In this document: positions 20,742-31,166 of the stretch, in pieces
Layout: the number at the start of each line of letters is the position of its first letter
How positions within the stretch are numbered: position 1 is the first letter of the stretch
Assembly: GCF_004379255.2 (NCBI RefSeq)
Contig: NC_056037.1
Location: forward strand, 16,626,902 to 16,690,901
Source: Salvia splendens
Lineage: Eukaryota > Streptophyta > Magnoliopsida > Lamiales > Lamiaceae
Length of the DNA: 64,000 nt
Direction: 5' to 3'
The notes under the pieces: model-generated
The model's database searches: none
Told to the model about the DNA's origin: nothing
What the model saw: the letters and a program-made list of their open reading frames with translations, nothing else
Translations under genes and position numbers: made by a program

Positions 20742-21880
20742 ATGGCTTTCACTTTTTCCGCTTACCAGGTGGCTGATCTCTGCCTCGGCAAGCCCCCTCT
20801 CCGCTCCCTCCCCTCCTCCGCCACCATCGCCGCCGCCCTCGCCGCCCTCAAATCCTCCCCCGACACCTTCCTCAGCGTCTGGACCTGCGACCACAATATT
20901 CCCAATCTCGATTCCACCTGCCTCTGCGTCGCCAAAATCTGCATCGCCGACATCATCTGCTACCTCTGCAAAAAGGAGAACGCCTCCTCTCCGGCCTCCT
21001 CCCTCACCCAACCCCTATCTCTCCTCCTCCCTCACGCCGCTACCCGTGTCACTCACATCGATCCCTCCGCTAGGTAGTTAAATTGAATTTGAATTTGAAT
21101 TTTGAGCCCTAGCTTAATTTGGTACTGTTTTGCAGCTTACTGGAAGCGATTGATTTGATGATCGAAGGAGCTCAGAATCTGGTGGTGCCGATACGGAGCA
21201 GCATTGCGAGTTCGAGGAGGAAGAGATCGTCATCAACTACGATCCACAACGGCCAGGAATTCTGCTGGTTGACGCAGGAGGATGTGGTGAGGTTCCTCCT
21301 GAGCTCAATTGGCCTCTTCTCCCCCATCGCGACGCTGCCAATCGAAACCCTAGGTGTAATCACCCCCGATTTCCTCTCCGTCGAGTACAATCGCGCCGCT
21401 GCCTCCGCAATCGGAGCGATCTCGCGGTCGTTAGCGGAGCAGACGTCGGTGGCGGTGGTGGACGAGGAGGGGGGACTGATCGGGGAGATCTCCCCACTGG
21501 CGCTGTCGTGCTGCGACGAGACGGCGGCGGCGGCCGTGCTGACGCTCTCGGTGGGGGATCTGATGGCGTACGTGGACTGCGGCGGGCCGACGGAGGAGAT
21601 GGTGAGGGCTGTGGAGGAGAAATTGAAGGGGAGGAAGCTGAAAGGGATGGTGAAGGAGATCATGGCGGCGGCAACAAGCAATGCGCGGATGGGGATGGGG
21701 AGGCGGGCGGAGGCGGTGGTGTGCCACCGCGGGAGCTCGCTGGTGGCGGTGATGATTCAGGCGATCACGTGGCGCGTGAACTACGTGTGGGTGATGGAAG
21801 ACGATTGCAGCGTCGGAGGGATTGTCACCTTTGCTAACATGCTTCATGTTTTTAGGGAACATTTGGATTCTCTTATCTGA
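20742..21880 (+). CDS. CBSX5: CBS-domain protein, CBSX5-like
   Basis: Two exons: 20742-21073 and 21136-21880. The 62 bp intron (21074-21135) has a GT donor in ctag|gtag and an AG acceptor in ttttgcag|c, and splits an AGC codon, giving 358 residues. The protein starts MAFTFSAYQVADLCLGKPPL, characteristic of the plant CBSX5 group, and continues with CBS-type regions (SSATIAAALAALKSSPDTFLSV; a central block near residues 170-260; and a C-terminal SLVAVMIQAITWRVNYVWV with EDDCSVGGIVTFANML, a typical last CBS strand-helix). CBS pairs generally bind adenosine nucleotides as energy sensors. The precise role of CBSX5 is not settled. There is no signal peptide or membrane segment. It is slightly shorter than I recall for Arabidopsis CBSX5 (about 390-410 residues). 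No lesion is seen, and coding GC is far above the surroundings. Confidence 0.88.
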
Positions 21881-22075
21881 TTTTCTTTTTTCTTTTTTCT
21901 TTTTTCTTTTTTTCTTTTTTCTTTTTTCTTTTTTGAGTCATGATGATCAGTAAACTGAAGAGGTTATTGTGAATATGCGGCTCTCTAGTCTACCCCTTTT
22001 TTTGTATTTTGTATTTTGTATTTTGTATTTTGTATTTTGTATTTTGTATTTTGTTTTTGTTTTTGTTTAATAAAT
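21881..22075 (+). repeat. 3' untranslated region of the CBSX5-like gene with two microsatellites
   Basis: A (tttttc)n run at 21881-21935 directly follows the stop codon. After a unique stretch (gagtcatgatgatcagtaaa, then ggttattgtgaatatgcgg), a (gtatttt)n run covers ~22003-22060. Part of this region recurs at 23117-23460. Confidence 0.7.
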
Positions 22076-22217
22076 GTTTGGGATATTGGCGTTTAATAGT
22101 AGTATGAAATTCTCAAAAATTGTTTTTTCCATGAATTTTGAATATAACTTAAATAGTTATTAAATTGTTTTTCCACCAGCAGCAAAATTCAACTATATTT
22201 CATTTGTTATTACGTTA

Positions 22218-23019
22218 TACTCCCTTCGTTCGTTTATAGTAGAGTCATTTTTCAATTTTAGGAATTTCCTTCGTAGTTGAGTCATTTAAATATAATAATT
22301 TTTTTTTCTCTTTCTTACTTTATTCTCTCCACTTTAGAGCATTAGCAGTGGTGACCGATCGATTACCACATCGGCTCCCACCGGCTCCCATTGTGGAGTG
22401 GGAGCCGATGAACACCTCCAATCGCCTCCCACCCAGGGCGGCTCCAGCGCCTCAGCCGATGGGTGATCGGCTTTTCATAGGCCCTGCCATCGGCTCCCAT
22501 TGCGGGGAGCTGAGGCCGTTAAATTTTTATTTTTATTTTAAATTAAATTTCTTCTCTTATAAATACCTCACAATCTCATTCATTTCACAGACCACATCCT
22601 TCTCTACTCACATTTTTCCCTCACTAGAATGTCTTTCAATATTGTAATTTTTTTAAAATTTGCTCCTTATTGTTTCTTTTTTCCAATATTGTAATACATC
22701 GAAGAATTAATTTATTCATGTATTATTACAATAAATTATTTAGACATTGATATAAAAAATAAATTAAAATAGTAATGATGTGGAAATGAGATGAGCTCTG
22801 AGATAGGCTCTGGGGTGGGCTCTCATTGCGGGAGATAGACTCTAAAATGGGCTCCAGAGAGAGGTCACCACTGCAAGGTGCTCTTATTTACTTTTTACTT
22901 TATTCTCTACTTTTTTCTCTTTCTTACTTTTTTATCTATTTATTTAACACACTCAACATCTTTTTTTTTAATTCTGTGCCGAAAAATTTCACCTCAACTA
23001 TGAGGGAACGGATGGTGTA
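22218..23019. mobile_element. Stowaway MITE split by a Harbinger MITE
   Basis: Outer ends TACTCCCTTCGTTCG (left) and gagggaacggatggtgTA (right) form a Stowaway of ~250 bp once the insertion at 22337-22883 is removed. Its halves (ctctttcttactttattctc on the left, ctctttcttacttttttatc on the right) flank the insertion directly. Confidence 0.75.
22337..22883. mobile_element. PIF/Harbinger-type MITE
   Basis: The ends GAGCATTAGCAGTGGTGACC and GGTCACCACTGCAAGGTGCTC are inverted repeats, and TTA stands on both sides (22334-22336 and 22884-22886), the classic Harbinger target duplication. The 547 bp interior repeats ggctccca/tgggagcc words near both ends and has no gene. Confidence 0.85.
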
Positions 23020-23109
23020 TTATAAATGAGATATGATTGCCAGTACGGCAATACTGCTAAAAATGATAGTGACGTGATTAAAAATTACTAGAAGCATGAT
23101 ATGGATATC

Positions 23110-23460
23110 TTTTTTTTAGTCATGATGATCAGTAAATTAAAGAGTGGTTTTTATTATTAATTTTAATTATTTTCTATAAATACACCAAATTCTCTCACTT
23201 TTATTCCAATCCAATTAAAATATACCAATAATTGATTAAATAATGTGATTTGTGGTTGTGACGTGATTATGGCGTGTTGGACAAGCTTTTGTGGCTGTGA
23301 AAATATTTTTATGGCTGTGGCGTAGCTATAACGTGACTGTTTCACACCACCATGGACATTCTAAACTGAAGAGCTTATTATGAATATGCGACTCTACCCT
23401 TTTTTTTGTTTTTGTTTTTGTTTTTGTTTATGTTTTTTGTTTTAATGAATAAATGTTTTT
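23110..23460 (+). repeat. Duplicate of the CBSX5 3' flank, itself split by an insertion
   Basis: agtcatgatgatcagtaaa (from 23117) matches the sequence after the CBSX5 stop (~21937). After a ~215 bp interruption the match resumes at 23363 (aactgaagagcttattatga, gactctaccctttttttt), followed by a (tttttg)n run and ttaatgaataaatg. The interruption has weak MITE features (agagtggttt at the left, accaccatggacattct at the right) and lies between near-identical words (taaattaaagag and taaactgaagag). Confidence 0.65.
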
Positions 23461-23850
23461 ATTTACATCAAGTTGAGGTTTTTAAGTTGATTTTATAATG
23501 AATTTCGTAATATATGTGTTGCAATCATTAGCCAACCAAAAAAAATCTGCGAATACTTTTTGACGCTTTTTTGCACTTTCCCTTTCTTGAATAATTTTTT
23601 AGTGAAGAGTAGGCAGATATGTTCCTAGTAAGTCAAGATTAAGATCGAATCGTAAATCGTAGGTTTGATAATAAATTATTCTGAAAGGAGATATTATGCA
23701 AGTGGGTAGTTTAAAAGGTGCACGTTCAATATATATTCGAAATATAATCTTGCATGAGTGAGATTGGTTGGGAAGTTGGACAGTGATTGATGTAATATTC
23801 TACGATCGATATTAATTGGTCGTTAGTGAATTAATTGATAATATGATTAG
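23461..23850. other. Intergenic, nothing identified
   Basis: AT-rich; no gene or repeat ends seen. Confidence 0.5.
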
Positions 23851-23852
23851 CT

Positions 23853-24801
23853 AAGAGCATCCACTACGCGTCGCGCCGGCGTCCCGCGATCCGTCCCGGA
23901 GAGACGGGTTCGTCGCGCGACGCGTTGCAGCTCTCCGTCCCGTCCCGTCCTGTCCCACGCCCCGTCCCGCGTCCCGTGTCACCGAGACAAGCGACGGGCC
24001 GTCTCGCCACGCGCCTAGGCGACGTGGCGCGACCCGGCATCGTGCGTGACGCCCACTCGCCGGCCCGAGAGTGGGCGTCGTCACGCTGACGCAATATATT
24101 AATTTTTTAAAAAAAAATCGAATTTTTAAAAAAATACTTTTTATTTATAAAAATTGTTTTTATATTTAAAAACAATTTTTCTAAATACAAGAAATTCGTA
24201 ATAGCCCACATATATTTGATGGGCTTGCGAATTTATGAAACTCATTCTTGGTTGCTTCTCTTATATAAAGACAACCTTGAATGTTTTATGTTCCACTTTC
24301 GATGTGAGACAAAGTCATTCTTGGTTGCTTCTCTTTTATAGAGACAACCTTGAATATTTTATGTTCCACTTTCGATGTGAGACAAAATCATTCTTGGTTG
24401 TTTCTCTTTTATAGAGACATCCAAGAATGATTTTGTCCCACATCGAAAGCGAAACATAAAACATTCAAGGATGTCCATATAAAATTGTATTTTAAATTAT
24501 GTCATTTTTATTTTTTAAGATTTTAATTATATTTTTTTTAAATTTTTAAGTTGTATTTTTATTTTATGTTGTAATGTTATTTTAATTTTAATGAAGTGTG
24601 CTTGTTTTAATTGAATTGTGTTGGGAAAAAAATAAAAAATGAAATTGAATGAATAGTAATTTAAAGGACGGAATAAGGGACGGTTAATGAACGGAGCGTT
24701 GCAGGTTTCATCCCTTAGTTAAGGGATGGAGGAATAAAGTACAGTTAGGCCCTCAAATAGTAGTTTAAGGGACGGTGGGGGGACAGCGTGGTGGACGCTC
24801 G
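23853..24801. mobile_element. ORF-less PIF/Harbinger-type element
   Basis: The ends GAGCATCCACTACGC and gcgtggtggacgctc are imperfect inverted repeats; TAA precedes and GAA follows. The left ~220 bp are CpG-rich with cgtcccg/gagacg words, as in the element at 18553. The right ~150 bp share its style (gaatgaatatttaa, agggacgg, gttgcaggt). The middle holds the repeat at 24238. It looks like a deletion derivative of an ORF1-carrying relative. Confidence 0.7.
24238..24472. repeat. Tandem and inverted repeat inside the Harbinger-type element
   Basis: A unit of about 80 bp (cattcttggttgcttctctt, then agacaaccttgaat, ttttatgttccactttcgat and gtgagacaaa) occurs two full times plus a third partial one. 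It is followed by its reverse complement (ccaagaatgattttgtccca, catcgaaagcgaaacataaa, acattcaaggatgtc). The last unit and its complement can fold into a hairpin of roughly 60-70 bp per arm. Confidence 0.75.
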
Positions 24802-25084
24802 AAGGATTATCTGTTGCTAGCTAAATGAATCTATTAATCAATGTATGTAGGTTTGTGTTGATGTCATTGAATTCATTATTGTACTTTCTATAGTTGGAAG
24901 TATAAAAATAACAAAACAGGAGAGTTGCACCGACTTCTACTTATTAATGTTTACCATTAATTTGGTGAACAGGAGGTTGAGAAATATAATCATGAAAATG
25001 AAAATGAAAATGAAAATGAAAATGAAAAATAAAAAGAATATGGTATCATTAGAAAGCTCCCCCGTGGACCCCGTCTCTCATTCA
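24802..25084. other. Intergenic with (gaaaat)n microsatellite
   Basis: Short non-coding stretch; the microsatellite is at 24993-25028. Confidence 0.6.
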
Positions 25085-25416
25085 TGTGAAATTCATAAAA
25101 CTGGATTCATACGATCCATTTGATAACAAGGATTGAGAGAAAGAGAGATTTTATTCATGAAACTTCGATCAAATTATAAAAGCTCTCAAGCTAGCTATCT
25201 ATACTAACACAAGATATTTTTGATGGAGTTACTAACTTCTAACAAACTTCCTAACCAACCCGATGCTGACTAGATGGTGAGTCAGCACTCGCATGATTCA
25301 CAACAACCAAACTCCACGTCCATTTTATCCCATGCATGAGCATGCAGAATCACTGTTCACTTTACTCTTCATCCATGAAGTCTTTCTTCTTGTTTCTCCA
25401 TTCTTTAACTTTCACA
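25085..25416 (-). repeat. 3' LTR of the Copia element
   Basis: Directly repeats 29625-29956 at about 95% by eye, with a cluster of five differences at ~25348-25358. The polypurine tract follows at 25417-25428 (plus-strand view). Confidence 0.9.
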
Positions 25417-25423
25417 TGCCCCT

Positions 25424-26990
25424 TCAAGATGGATTGTAGAGGCTCTCAAAATTCATCTTGTTGAGTATAGAATGGAATGTCATTGGTCCCAAGGGCTTAG
25501 TGAAGATATCAGCAACTTGCAAGTTGTTTCTAATGTGTAAAGGCTTAATAACTCCTTCCAAGAACTTTTCCCTCACAGTGTGGCAATCTATCTCAATGTG
25601 CTTTGTCCTCTCATGGAATACTGGATTGGAGCAGATGTATATAGCTGATTGATTGTCACAGTATAGGGGTACAACCTTCTCCACTTTGATCCCAAAATCA
25701 GCAAGTAAAGCTATAGACCATACTACCTCACATGTTGCTTGTGCCATTGCTCTATACTCAGCTTCTGCTGATGATCTAGAGATAGTATTCTGCTTCTTGG
25801 CCTTCCAAGATATCAAAGAGCTCCCAAGATACAAGCAATATCCTGTCATTAATATTCTTGTGTCTTGACATGATGCCCAATCTGCATCAGAGAAGATACT
25901 GAGGTTGAGTTTGCAGTTACTTGAGTAGAATAATCCTTGGCCTAGAGATCCCTTTAAATATCTCAAAATCTTTTCTGCAGCTTCCCAATGTTCATCAGCA
26001 GGATTGGATACATATTGGGTCAATTTATGGACATCAAATGTTACATCCGGCCTAGTGATGCACAAGTATAGCAATCTGCCAATGAGTCTTCTATACTTTG
26101 ATGCATCTTCCATGGGTTTTCCTGAATCCATTCTCAGTTTCTTTAATGGATCCATAGGTACTGCTGAAGGCTTGCATCCTAGCATTCCAGTGTCTCTCAG
26201 CAAGTCCATGACATATCAGAATTCCTTTCTTGTTTCTTGCTATTTCAACTCCAAGAAAGTATTTAGGAACTCCCAAATCTTCGAATTTAAAGTGTTGTGA
26301 TAGGAAGCTCTTGAAGTTCTCTGTCATTTCAGGATCAGTTGTGGCTACTAAGATGTCATCAACATATACAACAATGCCAAAGAAACCAGTGTGATCATTC
26401 TTGAAAAAGAATGAATGGTCTGATGCAGACTGTTGCAGACCAAAGCCTTTCAAGACCTCTGAAAATTTTAAGTACCATTGCCTAGAAGCTTGCTTTAAGC
26501 CATAGAGAGACTTCTTTAACTTGCAAACTAGTGTTGATTGAGGAGTTGCCCCTTCAACAATCTGTCAGTCCACTTTATAGCCTGGTGGAAAGGTCATGTA
26601 TATATCTTCCTCCAGATCTCCATAAATGAAAGCATTGTTTATATCAAGGTGAGATAGTGACCACCCATGTATTGCAGCAAGAGCCAACAAAAGCTTGACT
26701 GTAGTCAGTTTAGCCACAGGAGAAAAGGTGTCTAGGAAGTCTACACCTTCTAGTTGAGTGAAGCCCTTGGCCAAAAGTCTTGCTTTATATCTTTCAACTG
26801 ACGCATCAGGATTATACTTGACTTTGTAGACCCATTTGCAATCAATAGGTATTTTCCCGAGTGGCAGGACAGTAACAAACCAGGTCTCAATTCTAGCAAA
26901 TGTAGAAAGCTCATCTTGTATAGCTTGCTGCCACTCAAGGTATTGTGAGGCTTGGTTAGATGTAGTGGGCTCATAAATGGCAGACATGAG
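25424..26990 (-). pseudogene. Copia reverse transcriptase and RNase H
   Basis: Frames on the minus strand, in order: 26987-26565 (GKIPIDCKWVYKVKYNPDAS, GFTQLEGVDFLDTFSPVAKL, LDINNAFIYGDLEEDIYM), then 26453-26091 with the catalytic VVYVDDILVAT and DLGVPKYFLGVEIAR, then 26209-25424 with LIGRLLYLCITRPD, the RNase H residues SIFSDADWASC, SRSSAEAEYRAMAQ, LYCDNQSAIYI and RTKHIEID, ending QVADIFTKPLG. Catalytic residues are kept. A stop near 26563 and a frame change near 26210-26230 break the chain. Confidence 0.87.
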
Positions 26991-27009
26991 GATAATGTAT
27001 TTGAGATAC

Positions 27010-28374
27010 TCAGGAGAAAGTTTGGATAGAGTGAAGTAAGCAGAGATTCATTTCTGCCATTTCTGGAGAATTTGGAAAATGAGATGGAGTTAAGTATGAG
27101 AGAGGAAAAACATCTTCATGGAAGACTACAATGAATTCTTGCATATTCATCAAATCCAACAGCTTATATCCTTTGAAGTCTGAAGGATATCCGAGTAGAA
27201 TGCACTTAGTTGCTCTAGGAGAGAATTTGTCTCTGCCTCTTTGAAGGGTTGAGGCATAGCACAGACACCCTATCACTCCTAAGTGTGAGTAAGATGGTGC
27301 TTTCTAGAAAAGGACTTCAAAAGGGGTTGAACTGTTTGGTAAAACAGAAGAAGGGATTCTGTTTATGAGGTAAGAGGCACTAAGAATGCAATCCCCCAAA
27401 AATTGAATAGGCAACAAAGATTGGAAAAGCAGACTCCGAGCAACATTTAATAAGTGCTGGTGTTTCCTCTCTACCCTGGCATTTTGTTGAGAAGTCTCAA
27501 CACATGAGTGTTGTATGACAGTACCAAAAGAGGCCTATAGGGAAGGGATATTGAATTCAGGTGCGTTATCACACCGAATGTCTTTGATATTCTTCCCAAA
27601 TTGAGTGAGAACTGTATTAAAGAATTGAGGCAGTATTACTCCAGCATCAGATTTGTTTTGCATCAAAAAGGTCCAAACAAATCTAGAGCAATCATCCACT
27701 AAGGTGAGGAAATATTTGAAACCTTGATTAGTGGAAGTATTGAAAGGTCCCCAGGTATCACAATGTACAAGATCAAAGCAATTAGCAGCTATGCTATCTG
27801 ATCTCACAAATGACAAGAGTTTCTGTTTTGCAAGGGGACAAATCTCACACAGAGAGATAGTTTTATGTGTGAAATGAAGGACATCATACATGGATTTTAA
27901 TTTGTCATAGGATAAATGTCCCAACCTTTTATGCCATGCATCAATTCCAGTGACAACATTTGCACAAGGAATTACAGAAGAGGCTGAGAAAGAAGAAGAA
28001 GCAGCTGAAGAAATTGAAGGAATAGAAGAACCTTGATTCTTTTCTGGATCAGAAATCTCTAGAGTGTATAGATTCCCTATTAGGCTACCCCTCCCAATCA
28101 CAGTTGCTTGAGAAGCTCCCTGAATTTCAAAGGAATTGTGAGTGAAGACAACAGTGCATTGAAGTGAGGAAGTTATGGAACTAATAGAGATGAGATTAAA
28201 GGTGAAGCTGGGAACACAAAGGACAGATAGAAGAGTTATAGATGAGTTTAAGGTAATGGAATCAATATGTGTAACTGAAGCAGTTGCACCATTAGGAAGA
28301 TGCACATAAGCATTTTTAATGGATGAATAAGTGTCAAACATGGATAAATCACAACAAACATGGTGAGTGGCTCA
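27010..28374 (-). pseudogene. Copia protease end and integrase
   Basis: After the nonsense codon at 28372-28374 the frame stays open to 27535 and covers the rest of the protease, the pre-integrase zinc region (WHKRLGHLSYDKLKSM, LCEICPLAKQ) and the integrase core with two of the three acidic residues (VHCDTWGP, IRCDNAPEF). A TAG at 27535-27537 interrupts, then the same frame continues with [12 protein letters not shown], which holds the third acidic residue. 27276-27010 gives the C-terminal part ([27 protein letters not shown]). Two nonsense codons, no frameshift noted up to 27330. Confidence 0.83.
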
Positions 28375-28803
28375 TGTATCTAGCAGCCAATGAGGATTTG
28401 ATGCAGTTACTGAAGCAACAAAAGGAATAAAAGAGATAGTACCTGTGAATGAGGCACAGTTTGTGGATGGAGGATTATTTGGTGAGGCTGAAGATGATGA
28501 TAGAGAGGGAGTGGCAGTAGCAGCAAGTTGAGTCTGCAAGAGATGAATGAGTTGTTGACACTGCTCAGGAGATGGCACAACAACACTAGTGGAGATAGCA
28601 GCCTTATCACATTCATCAAAGCTATTCTCCACATAGTTGACAGATTTGGAGAAATTGTTATCCTTAGCATTGAACTTTCCCTTTCCCTTGCCAAAGCTTG
28701 GTGGAAATCCATGTAATGCAAAGCATTTATCCACTGTATGGTTAGTTTTACCACAATGAGAGCATAACATGCTTCTATTGTAAGATTGAGTAGCATTAGC
28801 GGA
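28372..28803 (-). pseudogene. Copia nucleocapsid zinc knuckle and start of protease
   Basis: In frame with gag after a TAA at 28804-28806. It has a zinc knuckle CSHCGKTNHTVDKC (~28765-28720), a Ser/Pro-rich linker and the protease start WLLDT. The next codon, where glycine of the D-T/S-G active site is expected, is TGA (28372-28374). The aspartate is therefore present but the active-site loop cannot be completed. Confidence 0.8.
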
Positions 28804-29523
28804 TTATAGATTTTCACTCATTGAAGGAGTGACAATTGATGTAGAGGAAGCATTGCCATCAATTGTGCGTTGCCTTTCCTCCTGTAAAACAAGGGAGAAA
28901 ACCTTGGATAAAGAAGGTATAGGAATCATAGACAGAATGTTCGATCGGATTTGTGAAAAACTTGAGTTGAGGCCGATCAAAAATTGCATACTACACTCTT
29001 CTTCTTGGTATGTATGCCATTTGGATGCACTATTGCATCGACATGTGCTGCAAACACACCAATCAATAGGTTGAGAATGCCTATATTCATCCCAAAGTAT
29101 CCTCAAATTGGTGAAATAGGTGTTAATAAGACCAGATCTGGCTGTATCCAGTTGAGAGAAACGATCACGTAGATCAAACCAGATCTCATGCGCATTGTCG
29201 ATATACATGATGCTTGAGCAGATCTTGGCTGAAATAGAGTTCCTGAGCCATGATACAACCATACTATTGCATCGAAGCCACGCCGGAAACAATAGATCAT
29301 CATCGGCCGGCCAAAGAGGAGTGCCATTGATGAAAGCAAGCTTATTCTTCGCCAAAAGTGTCGTGGTAATGGCTCTGCTCCAATTGATGTAATTGGAGCC
29401 AGTTAGAACGTGAGGAACCAGCTGAAAGCTTGGATTATCACTTGGATGAAGATAATACGGACTCGAGCTATCTTCCATCAGAGGAATTGGAGCCGCATTA
29501 ACACCACGAGGATTGCGAGCCAT
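28804..29523 (-). CDS. Copia gag
   Basis: Starting at ATG 29523 (MARNPRGVNAAP). An ORF reaching back to 29625 would include an improbable poly-Phe run from the (gaa)n repeat, so I prefer the internal start. Motifs: LTGSNYINWSRAITTTLLAK near residue 35, AFINGT, WLRCNSMVVSWLRNSI and FWDL-like IWFDLRDRFSQ, then ECSMQFLIGLNSSFSQIRSN, typical of Copia gag (UBN2 class). The frame ends at TAA 28804, directly before the zinc knuckle in the same frame, so the usual gag end is cut by one nonsense codon. Confidence 0.8.
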   Translation of the reverse strand: MARNPRGVNAAPIPLMEDSSSPYYLHPSDNPSFQLVPHVLTGSNYINWSRAITTTLLAKNKLAFINGTPLWPADDDLLFPAWLRCNSMVVSWLRNSISAKICSSIMYIDNAHEIWFDLRDRFSQLDTARSGLINTYFTNLRILWDEYRHSQPIDWCVCSTCRCNSASKWHTYQEEECSMQFLIGLNSSFSQIRSNILSMIPIPSLSKVFSLVLQEERQRTIDGNASSTSIVTPSMSENL

Positions 29524-29528
29524 CGCAG

Positions 29529-29596
29529 AGAAGAAGAAGAAGAAGAAGAAGAAGAAGAAGAAGAAGAAGAAGAAGAAGAAGAAGAAGAAGAAGAAG
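29529..29596 (+). repeat. (gaa)n microsatellite in the Copia leader
   Basis: About 22 copies of gaa between the primer site and the gag ATG. Confidence 0.95.
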
Positions 29597-29624
29597 CAAT
29601 TTGTTTGAATGTGCTCTGATACCA

Positions 29625-29956
29625 TGTGAAATTCATAAAACTGGATTCATACGATCCATTTGATAACAAGGATTGAGAGAAAGGGAGATTTTATTCATGA
29701 AACTTCAATCAAAATACAAAAGCTCTCAAGCTAGCTATTTATACTAACGCAAGATATTTTTGGTGGAGTAACTAACTTCTAACAAACTTCCTAACCAACC
29801 CGATGCTGACTAGGTGGTGAGTCAGCACTCGCATGATTCACAGCAACCAAACTCCACGTCCATTTTATCCCATGCATGAGCATGCTTCTTCACTCTTCAC
29901 TTTACTCTTCATCCATGAAGTCTTTCTTCTTGTTTCTCCATTATTTAACTTTCACA
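29625..29956 (-). repeat. 5' LTR of the Copia element
   Basis: Full-length partner of 25085-25416 with matching ends. The PBS lies immediately on its left side. Confidence 0.9.
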
Positions 29957-29994
29957 ACGCAAATCTTAAAAAGCAGGTATATTTCATTGCTTAA

Positions 29995-30209
29995 TACTCC
30001 CACTATCCCATAAAAATATTGACATTTGGAATGACACGAGAATTAACGCACAATTAGTAAAATATTAGAAAGATAAAACAATAATTATAGTATTGTTAGT
30101 GAAGAATAAGACTTACTTTAGAAGGAAGTTACCAAAAATAAAATAAAAGATATTTTTATGGGACATCTCGAAATGAAAATGTCCTTATTTCTATGGGAAA
30201 GAGGGAATA
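29995..30209. mobile_element. Stowaway-like MITE
   Basis: Ends TACTCCCACTATCCCATAAA and ttctatgggaaagagggaaTA are inverted repeats; inside lie gacatttggaatgacacg and its complement-like atttttatgggacatctcg. Confidence 0.7.
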
Positions 30210-30454
30210 TGAAAATTTTGTGAAATTTTTAACCTTTTCCTGTTAAATTTAAAAAATTTAAATTTTAAAGTTTCAGGTATAATCCACTTTCATCTTATTG
30301 CACTGTTGGTGGGCTAAATGACAAGGTTAAGGTGAAGATAACAGTTTTCTAAGGTCGAAAATCAAGAAGCCGGTTTATTCTTAACAAGAAGAGGTAAAAT
30401 ATAGTCCATTTGTTCCATAGTAATAGAGTCATTTCATTTTCCGCATTCAAATGA

Positions 30455-30915
30455 TATTCCCTTTGTCCCGCAAAAGATGTCACACTTGTGGGATGACACG
30501 AGATTTTAGGAGGTTTTATTTTGTGTGTTAGCCTGTTAGGTGGAAAGAGAACATACTCCCTCCGTCCCAAGATAAACGAGTCATATTCATATTTGGTATG
30601 TCCCACTATAAGTGGGTCATTTACCTTTTTAGCAAAAACCCATCTCCATTAATTTATTCTCCACCTACTTTATTCCCTCTTTTTGTTTCTCTACTTTTCT
30701 CTCTCACATACTTTACTCTTTCTATTTTAACTCTTTAAATACCAATTCTTTAAATCCCGTGCAAGAAAGAAATGTTTCGCTTATCTTGGGACGGTGGGAG
30801 TTTAATATTTTATATTATTGTGAGATAGAATTTTTTCTAAAAATGAAAATGTGACATCTTTAGTAGGACAAACTAAAAAGAAAAATGAGACATCTTTTAT
30901 AAGATAAATGGAGTA
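30455..30915. mobile_element. MITE within the MITE, itself interrupted
   Basis: Left end TATTCCCTTTGTCCCGCAAA with agatgtcacac; right end gagacatcttttataagata with aatggagTA. The sequence 30554-30804 interrupts it. Confidence 0.7.
30554..30804. mobile_element. Innermost Stowaway MITE
   Basis: Ends TACTCCCTCCGTCCCAAGAT (continuing aaacg) and cgcttatcttgggacggtgg (continuing gagtttA) are near-perfect inverted repeats of ~25 bp. Confidence 0.8.
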
Positions 30916-31166
30916 ATAATCGTGCCATAAAAATATGGGCATTGGATATGGCATGGGAATTAAGACAAAATTGGTAAAGTAAGAGAGATGAGGAGAAAGG
31001 TATAGTAAAGTAAGAAAGGAGATGAGAATGGTAGTTAAAGTAGTGTTAGTAGATAGTGAGACCTATATTATTTAATTGATATAACTTTCCATAAATTGAA
31101 TGCACAAATTTTTATGGGACGGACAAAAATGGAAAGTACACTTATTTTTATGGGACGGAGAGAGTA
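30915..31166. mobile_element. Stowaway-like MITE with damaged left end
   Basis: Left gtgccataaaaatatgggca and right acttatttttatgggacgga (then gagagTA) are inverted. The left end lacks the outer ctccc. Confidence 0.6.

Larger units (their letters stand above)
25085..29956 (-). mobile_element. Complete but mutated Copia retrotransposon
   Basis: LTRs of 332 bp each (25085-25416 and 29625-29956), ends TGTGAAA...TTTCACA. The tRNA-Met-type primer site TGGTATCAGAGC (minus strand, 29613-29624) abuts the right LTR, and the purine tract ttgaaggggca abuts the left. Coding order gag, protease, integrase, reverse transcriptase, RNase H is the Copia order. I count about 16 differences between the LTRs (~5%), a moderately old insertion. 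The five bases outside (attca and acgca) do not match. Confidence 0.92.

Noticed and set aside
21431..21862. Minus-strand His/Arg-rich and plus-strand Gly-rich frames over CBSX5
   Set aside because: Shadows of the high-GC third codon positions of CBSX5 exon 2.
24238..24472. Spaced repeats considered as a CRISPR-like array
   Set aside because: Units are ~80 bp, contiguous and partly inverted, with no spacers, in plant DNA.
29524..29625. Poly-phenylalanine N-terminus of the Copia gag
   Set aside because: It is the (gaa)n microsatellite in the leader. Starting at ATG 29523 gives a normal gag start.
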